A stretch of DNA of 64,000 bases from Halomonas socia (GTDB taxonomy: Bacteria > Pseudomonadota > Gammaproteobacteria > Pseudomonadales > Halomonadaceae). Made by a program: the position numbers and the translations under genes. The DNA lies in the NCBI RefSeq assembly GCF_010977575.1, contig NZ_CP048812.1, positions 558,001 to 622,000 of the forward strand. The letters are read 5' to 3'. This document shows positions 1 to 8,613 of this stretch, in pieces. Position 1 is the first letter of the stretch. Every line of letters begins with the position of its first letter. The notes under the pieces are model-generated. The model was given only the letters and a program-made list of their open reading frames with translations. It did no database searches and was not told where the DNA came from.

Positions 1-198
1 GCCGTGCTGATGACCCAGGTGCTCGCCTTCTCCAACGTGCTGTTGCCCTATCAAGCGCCCCCGCTGCTGGCCGCCCTGCACATGGCCCAGTTGCCCCTGG
101 AGGCGATGACCAAGTTCTGCCTAGCGCTGTTCGCGGTCGGCATCGTGGCGCTGGTACCGCTGGAGCTGGCCTGGTGGTTCGTGCTCGGGTTGTTGTGA
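1..198 (+). CDS. C-terminal end of a membrane permease, probably SLC13/anion-permease type (partial)
   Basis: The gene enters from outside the window and only its last 65 codons are visible. They encode two hydrophobic stretches, with a PYQAPP motif between them that resembles the last helical hairpin of SLC13/DASS-type anion permeases. It would be an inner-membrane transporter, but the substrate cannot be read from this fragment. About 185 bases without a gene follow. An ArsB-like or other ion-transporter superfamily member remains possible. Confidence 0.55.
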   Translation, partial: AVLMTQVLAFSNVLLPYQAPPLLAALHMAQLPLEAMTKFCLALFAVGIVALVPLELAWWFVLGLL

Positions 199-383
199 CT
201 ACCGAACGTCGACTCCGGATCGACGAGAAAGGCGGCACCGCCTGCCAGGTGGGCAATGCCGAAGGTGAGCATGGGTCTTCCTGCCGTCAGTCAGCAATAT
301 CACTCTCTTGTCGCAGTGAACCGGTCAGTCCCATCCCCCCTGTCGTCTACACTGCACTCTGCAGACGACCATCAGGAGCCCCC

Positions 384-1319
384 ATGTTACCGGAACCCCC
401 GCCCCTGTCGCGGCGGCGACTGCTCGGCGGCCTGCTGGCCCTCGCCGCCGGTTCGGCGCTGCCGCCGCTCACCGCACGCGGCGAGCCCGGCGAAATGCTC
501 ACCCGCGAGGTGCCCGCCACCGGCGAGTCGCTGCCGCTGGTGGGGCTGGGCAGTTGGATCACCTTCAACGTTGGCGACGACCCGGCACTGCTCGAGGCGT
601 GCACGGCCGTGATGGCGGCCTTCTTCACCGAGGGCGGACGGATGATCGACTCCTCGCCGATGTACGGCTCCTCCCAGGCCACCATCGGCCATGCCCTCGC
701 CGAGCTCGACGCCACCGACCGCGTCTACGCGGCCGACAAGATATGGACCTCCAGCCCCTCCGAAGGACCTTCGCAGCTCGAGGCCTCTCGGCGCGATTGG
801 GGCGTGCCGCGATTCGACCTGCTGCAGGTGCACAACCTGCTCGCCTGGGAGAAAAACCTGGCAACCCTGCAAGCCATGAAGGCCGAAGGCGACGTCCGCC
901 ACATTGGCATCACCACCTCCCACGGTCGGCGCCACGACGTCATCGAGCGCATTTTACGCGAGGCCAACATCGACTTCGTGCAGCTCACTTACAACATCGT
1001 CGACCGCGAGGCGGAAGAACGCCTGCTGCCGCTGGCCCGCGAGCGCGGCATCGGGGTGATCGCCAACCGTCCCTTTCAGCAGAAGCGTCTGATACGCCGC
1101 CTGGAGGGCGAGCCGCTGCCCGATTGGGCGACCGAGATCGACGCCGAGACCTGGGCGCAATTCATCCTCAAGTTCATCGTCGCCCATCCCGCCGTGAGCT
1201 GCGCCATCCCTGCGACCACCCAAGTCGAGCACGTGCGCGAGAACCTGGCAGCGGCCCGCGAACCGCTCCCCGACGCCGAACTGCGCAGCCGCATGGCCGG
1301 CTACGTCCAGAGCCTGTAA
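384..1319 (+). CDS. Tat-exported aldo/keto reductase
   Basis: This 311-residue protein starts at ATG 384, behind an AGGAG box. The longer upstream reading frame is ignored because the twin-arginine signal sits right after this start: SRRRLLGG, a hydrophobic stretch, then an alanine-rich cleavage region. The remainder is an aldo/keto reductase TIM barrel, with the Asp and Tyr of a DSSPMYG motif, a Lys in AADKIW and a His in LLQVHN as the probable catalytic tetrad. It should reduce or oxidise carbonyl compounds with NAD(P)H, and the signal suggests it folds in the cytoplasm and is exported to the periplasm. It ends 6 bases before the DUF6064 gene, so the two are probably co-transcribed. The substrate is unknown. 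Confidence 0.88.
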   Translation: MLPEPPPLSRRRLLGGLLALAAGSALPPLTARGEPGEMLTREVPATGESLPLVGLGSWITFNVGDDPALLEACTAVMAAFFTEGGRMIDSSPMYGSSQATIGHALAELDATDRVYAADKIWTSSPSEGPSQLEASRRDWGVPRFDLLQVHNLLAWEKNLATLQAMKAEGDVRHIGITTSHGRRHDVIERILREANIDFVQLTYNIVDREAEERLLPLARERGIGVIANRPFQQKRLIRRLEGEPLPDWATEIDAETWAQFILKFIVAHPAVSCAIPATTQVEHVRENLAAAREPLPDAELRSRMAGYVQSL

Positions 1320-1325
1320 CGAGCC

Positions 1326-1997
1326 ATGCCGATAAGCGAGTGGTGGAGCTACCATCCTGCGGACTTCCTGATGTTTTCGCTGCGCGTCTACGAGCGCCTC
1401 TTCGTGCTGCACAACCAGGCGCTTTGGCCGGCCCAACTGCTGGCGCTGGCTCTCGGCGTCGGCCTGCTCCTGGTGCTGTGGCAACCCAGGGCCGGGCAGC
1501 TACGCCTTATCGTTCCTCTGCTGGCGACGGGATGGGTTTTCGTCGCTTGGGCCTTCCTGTGGCAGCGCTACGCCCCCATCAACTGGGGCATCCGCTACGT
1601 GGTGCCGCTCTTCGTGCTCCAGGCACTGCTGCTGCTCGTCCTGAGCCGGTGGCACGGAGGGCGGGTTCTGTCATCGCACCGGCTGACGTCACGCGCCCTT
1701 GGCCTGGGGCTCGTGGCCTATGCCGTTTTCCTGCATCCCCTCACCGCCCTGCTGAACGACCACGGCCTGGCCAGTGCCGAGGTGATAGGGCTCACTCCCG
1801 ACCCGCTGGCCATCGCCACGCTCGGCGTAGCGGCGCTGGCCCGATCGGCGCGATGCGGCTGGGCCCTGTTGATCATCCCCCTCCTGTGGTGTCTGATCAG
1901 CGCCGCCACCTTGCAGTTGCTGGAGGCGCCGGGCGCCTGGGTGCCGCTACTCGCGGCTGTAATCGCCGTGGTCGCACGGCTCATGCCACACGGCTGA
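1326..1997 (+). CDS. DUF6064-like multi-pass membrane protein
   Basis: A 223-residue, very hydrophobic protein with about six predicted membrane helices. The N-terminus (WWSYHPADFLMFSLRVYERL, then a WPAQ motif) matches what I recall of DUF6064 family proteins, whose function is unknown. It lies 6 bases behind the exported aldo/keto reductase, suggesting one transcript. The stop lies 17 bases before the convergent SEC-C gene. Family membership is from memory of the motif. Confidence 0.7.
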   Translation: MPISEWWSYHPADFLMFSLRVYERLFVLHNQALWPAQLLALALGVGLLLVLWQPRAGQLRLIVPLLATGWVFVAWAFLWQRYAPINWGIRYVVPLFVLQALLLLVLSRWHGGRVLSSHRLTSRALGLGLVAYAVFLHPLTALLNDHGLASAEVIGLTPDPLAIATLGVAALARSARCGWALLIIPLLWCLISAATLQLLEAPGAWVPLLAAVIAVVARLMPHG

Positions 1998-2014
1998 GCC
2001 GGACACTTGCCTGG

Positions 2015-2191
2015 TCAATGCGGGGCACCACAGCAGGCCTTGAACTTGCGGCCGCTGCCGCACGGGCAGAGAGCGTTGCGGCCGGGCTTGAGCCGATGGA
2101 CGACGGGATTGCCATCGAGAACCGCAGACGGCACCGATGCACTGCAAGGTGGCCGGGGCATTGAGCAAGTGGCGCATGGGCGGCTATCCAT
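2015..2191 (-). CDS. small SEC-C motif (zinc-binding) protein
   Basis: A 58-residue protein whose C-terminal half is a clean SEC-C motif, NALCPCGSGRKFKACCG, the zinc-binding tail known from SecA. The N-terminal half holds further cysteines (RPCATC, PRPPC). The ATG lies 5 bases after the LysE stop, so it is probably translated from the same message. The frame continues open upstream inside the LysE gene, so the start is a choice based on spacing. It may be a genuine mini-protein or the relic of a longer SEC-C protein. Confidence 0.5.
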   Translation of the reverse strand: MDSRPCATCSMPRPPCSASVPSAVLDGNPVVHRLKPGRNALCPCGSGRKFKACCGAPH

Positions 2192-2196
2192 GTCCT

Positions 2197-2811
2197 TCAA
2201 GGACGACGCATGGCGGCAACCAGGGCGCTCGCCCCGATCAGGCTGCCGGCACCGGTGCGGTGAAGGAGGCGGCGCAGCCGGGCGCTCAGCAGTTGTCCGC
2301 CGCTGGTGGCCAAAAAGGTGTAGGCAAGATCGCTGAGCACGCCGAGGGCCAGGAAGGTCGAGAACAGGATGGCCAACTGCGGCAACAACGGCTGGCTGGG
2401 TACCACGAACTGGGGCATGAAGGCCATGAAGAAGGCCAGGCTCTTGGGATTCAGCGCAGTGACCAGAAACGCCTTGGCCGTCCCTAGCCGGATATCCGCA
2501 CCCGAAGGCGCCAAACTGCCCATCTGGCCGGCCTCGCGCCACATCTTGATGCCCAGGTAGAGCAGATAGGCGGCCCCGAGCCACTTGAATATCTGGAACA
2601 GCTCGGCGGAGGCCATCAGCAGGGCGCCGACCCCGGCGAACGACAGGGTCATGGCCAGCAGGTCACCCAGAAAGAAGCCGGGCAACATGGCCAGGGCGGC
2701 GCGGCGCCCACGATTGACCCCGGTAGTGACCAGCAGGGCCACGGCGGGACCGGGGGATGCAATGATCAATAGGGAGGCCAAGCAGAAAGAGAGCCAGAGT
2801 TCCAGCGGCAT
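2197..2811 (-). CDS. LysE/RhtB family amino-acid exporter, copy 1
   Basis: A 204-residue inner-membrane protein of the LysE/RhtB family, which exports amino acids or related small molecules. The family N-terminal region ASPGPAVALLVTTG is present, as are five to six hydrophobic helices and the NPKSLAFFMAFMPQF motif in the middle. A second gene at 26052-26666 differs at only about 14 residues, so this is a recent duplication. The region upstream resembles the region upstream of copy 2 for only a short distance (CGCGTTCCTCGAATG). The substrate cannot be inferred. Confidence 0.9.
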   Translation of the reverse strand: MPLELWLSFCLASLLIIASPGPAVALLVTTGVNRGRRAALAMLPGFFLGDLLAMTLSFAGVGALLMASAELFQIFKWLGAAYLLYLGIKMWREAGQMGSLAPSGADIRLGTAKAFLVTALNPKSLAFFMAFMPQFVVPSQPLLPQLAILFSTFLALGVLSDLAYTFLATSGGQLLSARLRRLLHRTGAGSLIGASALVAAMRRP

Positions 2812-3018
2812 AACGCGTTCCTCGAATGGGTCATGTCCGTGACGATCAGAGAATGAACATGATCACGAAGGGTCACTGCTTCCACACCGAAAAGCAATAC
2901 GGACATCAGCCGGTTGATGCGGATCAGAGCTGGACCACCGACCTGACGCACGTTGGGTGCGGCCAGGATCGGCGGTAGCGGCATCAGATTTCCCTGACAA
3001 TGCTCCGCCCCTGAGTCG

Positions 3019-3466
3019 TCATATCGGTGCACACACTGATTCACCAGCAATGGGCTCCGGCAGCACCGCCTCGGCCTCGATGGCGATCAGCCACTCCGGC
3101 TCGGAAAGGCCGCGCACGATCAGCCAGGAGGCGGCGGGCGGCGCCACTGGGAAGCGGCGGCGCAGCACCTCCACCACCGATTGCTGCTCGTAGCGGGCGA
3201 ACTCGGCCAGATAGATCCTCAGCATCACCACTCGGGATAAGTCACTGCCGAGACTCAGTAATAGCCGCTCGACATTGTCCAACGCGGCCTCGGTCTGCTC
3301 GGCCAAGTTGGAGCCAGCCAAGTGGCCTTCGGCATCGCCCCCTATCTGGCCGGAAATCAGCACCCGATACCCCCCCCTGCACCAGCACGGCTTGGCTGTA
3401 GCCATCGGCCAGGGTATCGGGCAGGTCGGGCGGATTCAGGGACTCGCGTCTTACTCCATGCATCAC
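3019..3466 (-). pseudogene. RidA/YjgF family gene broken by a one-base frameshift, copy 1
   Basis: Two overlapping frames together give a RidA-family protein, the fold that hydrolyses reactive enamine/imine intermediates. The first frame (from 3466) gives the N-terminus up to VLVQGG. The second carries YRVLISGQ onward to EWLIAIEAEAVLPEP. They meet at a run of eight G (about 3371-3378), one G longer than needed to keep frame, so a single-base insertion is the likely cause. The copy at 17354-17778 has a different frame break. The run could also be a base-calling error, in which case the gene is intact. It lies just upstream of LysE copy 1. Confidence 0.8.
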
Positions 3467-3521
3467 TGCCTCCTGTTATGCCTGTTGGTTGTACCGGTCA
3501 GAGCGGCATAGACCGGAAGAA

Positions 3522-4901
3522 CTAGTAAGAGGCCTCGCCTCTCCCCTCATTCCACAACCGAAATCGTAGCCCTGGTTCGCCCTGCTCGGCTGTGAGGCGC
3601 CAGCCGTGCGCCAAAGCGATCTCCTGGCAGATGGCCAGGCCGAGGCCTGCTCCGTGGTCTCGGCGATGCGCAGCGCGCCAGAAGCGTTCGAATAGCAGGG
3701 GCAATTGCTCTGCATCGACGCCGGGGCCTCTATCCCGCACGGTCACCGTATCGCCCTGGATTTCCACGCTGACGGAGGTCTGCGCGGGCGCATGCTGAAT
3801 GGCGTTCTCCAGCAAATTCTTGAGCAGGGTGAAACAGGCCGCGCGGTCGGCCTTCCACTTCACGTCGCCGACAGCACGCACCGCCAAGTGCACGTCGGCG
3901 GTTTCCGCCATGCGTTGCAGGTAGGAAGCGGCCTCGTGGGCGACCTCCTGCACCCGCACGACGGCAAAGCGGTAATTGTGCGCCTCGCTGGCTTCCGCCA
4001 GGAGCAGTAGTTGCTGTACCTGTCGCGTCATGTATGCGACGTCGCTCAATAGCGAGTCGCGGTCGCTCTTGCCCTCCTCTTTCAATTCGATCTGAGCGCG
4101 GATCAGCGCCAGCGGCGTCTTCAACTCGTGTGCCGCATTGCCGAGAAACTCCTGCTGCACGCGGTAGCCTCGTTCGAGACGCTCCAGGGCTCGATTGAAG
4201 CTGTCCACGAAAGGGGCGATCTCCACGGGCACCGCTTCCGTTTTCAGCCGGGCATCAATGGAGCGCGGCGAGATGGCCGCGGCAGATTCCGATACATCGC
4301 GTAACGGCTTGAGGGTGTAGCGTAGGGTGACGTAGGCACACAGCCCGAAGGCGACGAACAGGACACTGCCGAATACCATGACGCCAGCGACCATACGCGG
4401 CAAGGCAACTTTATGAAGGATATCCATAAACCTCGCACTGGCGACGAACTGCAGGTACCAGGTTCGCCCAGCATGTTCGAGGGGCTGCGTGGCGCCGTAG
4501 AAAGTGTTTCCCTCGTGCTCGAAGGTGAAGTTGCCCCGCGCCAATCGAAGAAGGTCTCCGTCGTCCGGCCAGAACGCCTCGCCAGCACTAGAGAAGGCAG
4601 CCACGTCCCCGGCATCGTCCAGGATTCGGTAGGCCATTTCGCGCTGTGGTCCTTCGTACAGCCAAGCGCGATCGTCCATGCTCGAGTCGAAGCCGGTGGG
4701 TCTGCCGCTGCTGTTGAACTCAATGTTCTTCACCAGTTCAGCCGCAGCGTCGGCCAGATCCATCCGGGCCAGTACGTTGCTCTTGACCACCACCACCGCA
4801 ACGATCACGAGCAGCGTGATGCTGAGCACCATCCCCGCTACATAGGCCAGCAGCACCTTCAGGCTGATGCTATTCAGCGGTATCAGCTTCACGAAGCGCA
4901 T
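3522..4901 (-). CDS. two-component sensor histidine kinase (QseC/EnvZ-like)
   Basis: A 459-residue inner-membrane sensor. The start chosen is ATG 4901 (MRFVKLIPLN), because the first membrane helix follows at about residues 15-40; the longer frame lies inside the regulator gene. A periplasmic domain of about 130 residues is followed by a second helix (about 167-192), HAMP, the dimerisation helix with phospho-accepting His at about 258 in AAHELKTP, and an ATPase domain with NLLENAIQH and the DRGPG and GAGLGLAI boxes. It overlaps the end of the response regulator gene by 32 bases. With the regulator and the MipA-like protein it forms one operon. The signal sensed is unknown. Confidence 0.93.
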   Translation of the reverse strand: MRFVKLIPLNSISLKVLLAYVAGMVLSITLLVIVAVVVVKSNVLARMDLADAAAELVKNIEFNSSGRPTGFDSSMDDRAWLYEGPQREMAYRILDDAGDVAAFSSAGEAFWPDDGDLLRLARGNFTFEHEGNTFYGATQPLEHAGRTWYLQFVASARFMDILHKVALPRMVAGVMVFGSVLFVAFGLCAYVTLRYTLKPLRDVSESAAAISPRSIDARLKTEAVPVEIAPFVDSFNRALERLERGYRVQQEFLGNAAHELKTPLALIRAQIELKEEGKSDRDSLLSDVAYMTRQVQQLLLLAEASEAHNYRFAVVRVQEVAHEAASYLQRMAETADVHLAVRAVGDVKWKADRAACFTLLKNLLENAIQHAPAQTSVSVEIQGDTVTVRDRGPGVDAEQLPLLFERFWRAAHRRDHGAGLGLAICQEIALAHGWRLTAEQGEPGLRFRLWNEGRGEASY

Positions 4902-5556
4902 AGCCCAACCCCCTGACGTTGACGATCCGCTGGCGCGAACCGATGGCGAGCAGCTTGCGGCGCAGGCGGTGCAGGGCCACATCCAGGGCGTTCGGCGTCA
5001 CCGCCTCGCTCAGCCCCCAGGCCGCCGCTTCCAGTGCGCTGCGGCGCACGACCTCTTTGGGCTTGTGCAAAAGCAACTGCATAATGTGCAGCTCCGCCGG
5101 GGCAAGGGTGACGCTTTCCTCGCCGCGGCACAACACGCCTGCTTCGGGGCGCAGGGTGAGGTCGCCATGGCTGGGGTCGAGCGGTTGGAATTCGACAGGG
5201 CGGCGCAGCAAGGCCCGGACACGCGCCACCATCTCGTCCATGGCGAACGGCTTGGGCAGGTAGTCATCGGCACCGGCTTCGAGTCCCTGTACCCGGTCAT
5301 GCAGCGCATCGCGCGCCGTCAACACGAGGCAGGGTACGCCGAGACCGGCATTGCGCAGTTTCTGCAGCAGAATGAGGCCATCCCCGTCCGGCAACCCCCG
5401 ATCGAGAATCAATGCCTGGTAGGGCAACTGCTGAATGGCAGCCCATGCGCTGTCAATGCGGCCAGCCACATCGGCGGCAATGCCGGCGGCTTCCAGCCCC
5501 TTGCACATCAGCCGGGCCAGCCGGTCGTGGTCCTCGACCAGGAGTATGCGGCTCAT
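4870..5556 (-). CDS. OmpR/PhoB-family response regulator
   Basis: A 228-residue regulator with a receiver domain (acidic residues in VEDHD, phospho-acceptor Asp 52 in ILDRGLPDGDG, Lys in PKPF) and a C-terminal winged-helix DNA-binding domain ending in RGLGYALRE. The start codon overlaps the stop of the MipA-like gene by one base, and the kinase gene overlaps its own end, so all three are translationally coupled. It is the obvious candidate to bind the 11-bp direct repeat at 6430-6451 upstream of the operon and control its own expression. Confidence 0.93.
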   Translation of the reverse strand: MSRILLVEDHDRLARLMCKGLEAAGIAADVAGRIDSAWAAIQQLPYQALILDRGLPDGDGLILLQKLRNAGLGVPCLVLTARDALHDRVQGLEAGADDYLPKPFAMDEMVARVRALLRRPVEFQPLDPSHGDLTLRPEAGVLCRGEESVTLAPAELHIMQLLLHKPKEVVRRSALEAAAWGLSEAVTPNALDVALHRLRRKLLAIGSRQRIVNVRGLGYALREADTAE

Positions 5557-6380
5557 CAGAAGCGGTAGATGTAGCCAAGGAACACGCTATTGGTGGTCGA
5601 GCGGTCCACCAGCGGGCTGTCCTTGATCTCATCCGCCAGGCTCGTCACTTCGATACCCATGAGCGCTGAGTGGTGCTTATCGAACATGTAGACACCTCGC
5701 ACCCCCGCTTCGATGTTGGTAGCGGACTCCCCTGCATAGGCGGGACGACCGAGACGCACCTCATTGTCGCGAACGCCGTAATAGTAATCGATGGCTTTAT
5801 CGTCCTGCCAGCTCGCTCCCACGTGCGGAGTGAGCAGCACGCGGTTGCCGAAGCGCCACGTTCTCTCCAGGCCGAGACTGACGACTTGGCCCTTGCTGTT
5901 ACCCGACGCGTCGGCCAGCCATTCGGCGCTGACGTCCACGAAGTCAGTGCTCCACTCCACCTTGGCGCCTGCCCAGAAGCCGCCCTTGCGCTTGTCCATG
6001 TCGTTGAGGATCGGGGCGTCATCCTCCTCGTAGCCGCTGCCGTCGTACTTGCCGACAATGCCGAAGTTGAGCTGCTGAGAGTCGCTGATGTCGAGGCTCG
6101 GCAGCTTGAATTCGACTTGAGGGCCGAAGAGGTGAAGGTACCGGTTCTCGAACTGAAGCAACGGTACTGGCGTGTTATCCCGGCCGACACCGGTGTAAGG
6201 CCCCTGCTCGCTCATGACACCGAGGCCCAGCCCCCAGGAGGTGGAGGACGACTCAGCGCCAGTCGGCTCTTGGGCCATGCCCGTCGCCGAGGTGAAGAGC
6301 CCAACGGCGAGCATTGAAGCGGCTGCCATACGCGAGGCGGAACCAAGGAAGGTCAAGGCAAACGGGAACGATAATGTCAT
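5556..6380 (-). CDS. MipA/OmpV family outer-membrane protein
   Basis: A 274-residue protein with an N-terminal signal sequence (hydrophobic to about residue 34, then GMAQE) and alternating beta strands ending in an aromatic FLGYIYRF, the usual outer-membrane C-terminus. MipA/OmpV proteins are beta-barrels; one is known as a scaffold for murein enzymes. It is the first gene of an operon with the response regulator and sensor kinase, an arrangement often seen for MipA-type proteins. The direct-repeat operator lies 50-71 bases upstream of the ATG. Confidence 0.88.
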   Translation of the reverse strand: MTLSFPFALTFLGSASRMAAASMLAVGLFTSATGMAQEPTGAESSSTSWGLGLGVMSEQGPYTGVGRDNTPVPLLQFENRYLHLFGPQVEFKLPSLDISDSQQLNFGIVGKYDGSGYEEDDAPILNDMDKRKGGFWAGAKVEWSTDFVDVSAEWLADASGNSKGQVVSLGLERTWRFGNRVLLTPHVGASWQDDKAIDYYYGVRDNEVRLGRPAYAGESATNIEAGVRGVYMFDKHHSALMGIEVTSLADEIKDSPLVDRSTTNSVFLGYIYRF

Positions 6381-6429
6381 GACGGTTTCTCGCGAGTTGC
6401 TGAAAGAAGCCCACTTTCTCAGTCGCCTA

Positions 6430-6451
6430 CTTACGGAAAACTTACTGAAAA
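6430..6451 (-). promoter_or_regulatory. 11-bp direct repeat, likely OmpR-family operator for the mipA operon
   Basis: On the plus strand CTTACGGAAAA is followed immediately by CTTACTGAAAA, two 11-base units differing at one base. Tandem sites with 11-bp spacing are the standard binding pattern of OmpR/PhoB regulators. The site is 50-71 bases upstream of the MipA-like start, placing it near the -35 region of the operon that encodes such a regulator. Confidence 0.6.
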
Positions 6452-6659
6452 CACTCGGTCGCTCCGTCCCACCGGTAAGGCTTCTGAAAGACGTGCTGGT
6501 CCTGCTGTCCGGAGTTTCATGCAGCCGGTCACCATCCTCGTGGCGCTGGTGCTCTCCGTTCCCGGGGCTTTCCTGGCGCTGCTCACTACCCCAGCCTTCG
6601 CTGTCGCTTCCGGCGATGACTCAATTGGGGAGAAACTCGGCGCACAGGGGATGGAGATA

Positions 6660-7436
6660 TCAACGCGGCCCAGGTATCGTGAAACCGCCATCGACCAGCA
6701 TCGATTGTCCGGTAATGAATCTCGCCTCGTCCGTACACAGCCACACCGCAACGTCCGCCACATCCTGCGGCGTGCCGATGCGACCCAGGGCGGCGCGCGC
6801 CGCCAGCGGCGGAATGACCTCTTCCCCGTGGGCACGCAGCATGGGGGTATCGATGACGCCGGGATTGATGTTATTGATGCGGATCCCCTTGTCCCCCACC
6901 TCGAGCGCGATCGCCCGGATCATGGCGTCCAGCCCGGCCTTGCTTGCCGAGTACGCGGACGTACCGGCGGCTGCCCCCGTAGACAGGAAGGACGAGGTGT
7001 TGACGATGGCGCCGCCATGTCCGCCATCGAGCATGGCGCGCAGCACAGCCCGGGTCAAAAGCCACGGCCCTTTCAGGTTGATGGCGATCAGCTCGTCGAA
7101 GCTCGCCTCCTCCATCTCGACGACCGGGCCGCCATTGCCCTGAATCCCGGCATTGTTGAAGACGCAGTCGATCTGGCCGAAGCGGTCCAGGGTGTCGGCA
7201 ACGACTCGCTCCACATCGCCGGACGAGGACACGTCGGCAGCCACCATGATGGCCTCGCCGCCGGCCTGGGAAATTGCTTCGGCGTTGGCCCGCAAGGGAG
7301 TTTCCCGGCGCCCCACCAACACGACCCTGGCGCCTTCCCTGGCAAAGGTGCGCGCCGCCGCCTCACCGATGCCGCTTCCGGCTCCCGTCACGATGACGAC
7401 CTTACCTGCCAAGCGTGGATTGCCACTGTCATTCAT
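6660..7436 (-). CDS. short-chain dehydrogenase/reductase (SDR)
   Basis: A 258-residue classical SDR. It has the NAD(P)-binding GAGSGIGE motif near the N-terminus, NNAGIQG, the catalytic Ser in NTSSF, the YSASK Tyr-Lys pair and a PGVIDTPM segment. The C-terminal DGGFTIPG is usual for glucose-dehydrogenase-like SDRs. It is transcribed away from the LysR gene that begins about 110 bases upstream, the normal layout of a LysR regulator and its target. About 280 bases separate its end from the MipA-like start; apart from the direct-repeat operator I see no gene there. Confidence 0.9.
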   Translation of the reverse strand: MNDSGNPRLAGKVVIVTGAGSGIGEAAARTFAREGARVVLVGRRETPLRANAEAISQAGGEAIMVAADVSSSGDVERVVADTLDRFGQIDCVFNNAGIQGNGGPVVEMEEASFDELIAINLKGPWLLTRAVLRAMLDGGHGGAIVNTSSFLSTGAAAGTSAYSASKAGLDAMIRAIALEVGDKGIRINNINPGVIDTPMLRAHGEEVIPPLAARAALGRIGTPQDVADVAVWLCTDEARFITGQSMLVDGGFTIPGPR

Positions 7437-7527
7437 GGGTTATCTCCAACTATTGCTTGCTGATGTGATGCCGCTCAAACTTATTCCCCCAGAGAAGACG
7501 GAACAAGCCACGAAACTCCCAGTAGAC

Positions 7528-7546
7528 TGATGCGTGAGATTCATCA
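7528..7546. promoter_or_regulatory. inverted repeat abutting a LysR-family start
   Basis: TGATG-N9-CATCA ends directly before the LysR ATG at 7547, in the intergenic space shared with the divergent SDR gene. LysR-type boxes are interrupted dyads of this size, so it could be an autoregulatory site. Five-base arms are short and this could arise by chance. Confidence 0.3.
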
Positions 7547-8476
7547 ATGTCGCGAACGATACGTACCGGAGATTTCGCTGAACTGAGGGCATTCGCTGCG
7601 GTCGCGGAAGCACGAAGCTTTCGCCGAGCCGCCTCGGAGTTGGGGCTCGACCCTTCCACGCTCAGTCATGCGGTTCGCGCGTTGGAAAACCGCCTCGGCA
7701 CGCGCTTGCTGCACAGGACAACCCGCTCGGTCGCCCCGACGGAAGCCGGCACGCGTCTTCTTGCCAGGCTGGCGCCCGCGCTCTCGTCGCTGGAAAGCGC
7801 GCTCGAAGATGCATTGGCGCCTGGCGACACGCTTTCTGGCACGGTTCGCCTTGTCGCGCCGCGCCTTGCCATTCGCACGCTGGTCGCTCCCATTATCGAA
7901 GGCCTCGCACGCGACTATCCCCATGTAACGCTCGATGTGATCACGGACGAACGGCCCGGCGATATCGTCCGGGCCGGTTTCGACCTGGCGATCAAGCTGG
8001 GCGAGTCGATCGAGCGCGATATGGTGTCGGTACCGCTGATGCCCCGCTTCACGACCGCAGTCGTTGGCTCACCGGCTTATTTCGCGGAGTATCCACCACC
8101 CACCACGCCGCATGATCTCGCCAGGCACCGCTGCATCGGCTGTTACAGCGGCCCGGGCGGAAGTTTCTATCGGTGGGAATTTGAAAAGGATGGAGCAGCC
8201 ATTGTGATGGATGTGACAGGGCCGCTTGCGACCGACGATCCCGACCTGATGCTGTCTGCGGCGCTGGCAGGCGTAGGGCTGTGGCACGGCGTCGAAGAAC
8301 TGGCGCGACAGGCTATCGCCGAGGGTCGGCTGATCCGCGTGCTGGCCGATTGGTCACCCAGCTATCCGGGCTTCCATCTTTGCTACGCTGCGGGTGTTGG
8401 GCTAGCGCCCGCCACCCGGGTGGTGGTGGATGCTCTCAAGGCAAACGCCCATAGCGCAGGCCATATCAAAAGGTAG
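7547..8476 (+). CDS. LysR-family transcriptional regulator
   Basis: A 309-residue regulator with an N-terminal winged helix (FAELRAFAAVAEARSFRRAA, then a recognition helix in DPSTLSHAVRALENRLG) and a C-terminal effector-binding domain. It lies divergent to the SDR at 6660-7436, which it probably controls. Its 3' end meets the stump of another SDR on the opposite strand, so the sequence just beyond it has been rearranged. Confidence 0.92.
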   Translation: MSRTIRTGDFAELRAFAAVAEARSFRRAASELGLDPSTLSHAVRALENRLGTRLLHRTTRSVAPTEAGTRLLARLAPALSSLESALEDALAPGDTLSGTVRLVAPRLAIRTLVAPIIEGLARDYPHVTLDVITDERPGDIVRAGFDLAIKLGESIERDMVSVPLMPRFTTAVVGSPAYFAEYPPPTTPHDLARHRCIGCYSGPGGSFYRWEFEKDGAAIVMDVTGPLATDDPDLMLSAALAGVGLWHGVEELARQAIAEGRLIRVLADWSPSYPGFHLCYAAGVGLAPATRVVVDALKANAHSAGHIKR

Positions 8477-8479
8477 TCG

Positions 8480-8599
8480 CTCGCTGACCGCATCCCATTC
8501 CTCGACCTGTAGCGCATCGAACCTTGGAATCGGGCCGATACCAGCGTTGTTAACCAGGACGTCGAAGTGGCCGTAGCGTTCACAAGCGCACTTCGGCAT
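8480..8599 (-). pseudogene. internal fragment of an SDR gene
   Basis: A short minus-strand frame encodes RYGHFDVLVNNAGIGPIPRF and EEWDA, unmistakably the middle of a short-chain dehydrogenase. It lacks the N-terminal nucleotide-binding motif and everything after EEWDA. It lies between the end of the LysR gene and the end of the next SDR, so it is a remnant left by deletion or recombination at about 8480. Confidence 0.75.
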
Positions 8600-8613
8600 G
8601 CTTTCTCACGTTT

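Noticed and set aside
554-2164. 536-codon plus-strand ORF across the aldo/keto reductase and DUF6064 genes
   Set aside because: Arg/Pro/Ala-rich out-of-frame translation of two real genes.
6519-6660. Signal-peptide-like start (MQPVTILVALVLSVPGAF) in the SDR-mipA gap
   Set aside because: The frame runs into the antisense of the SDR gene; no mature domain or ribosome site supports a gene.
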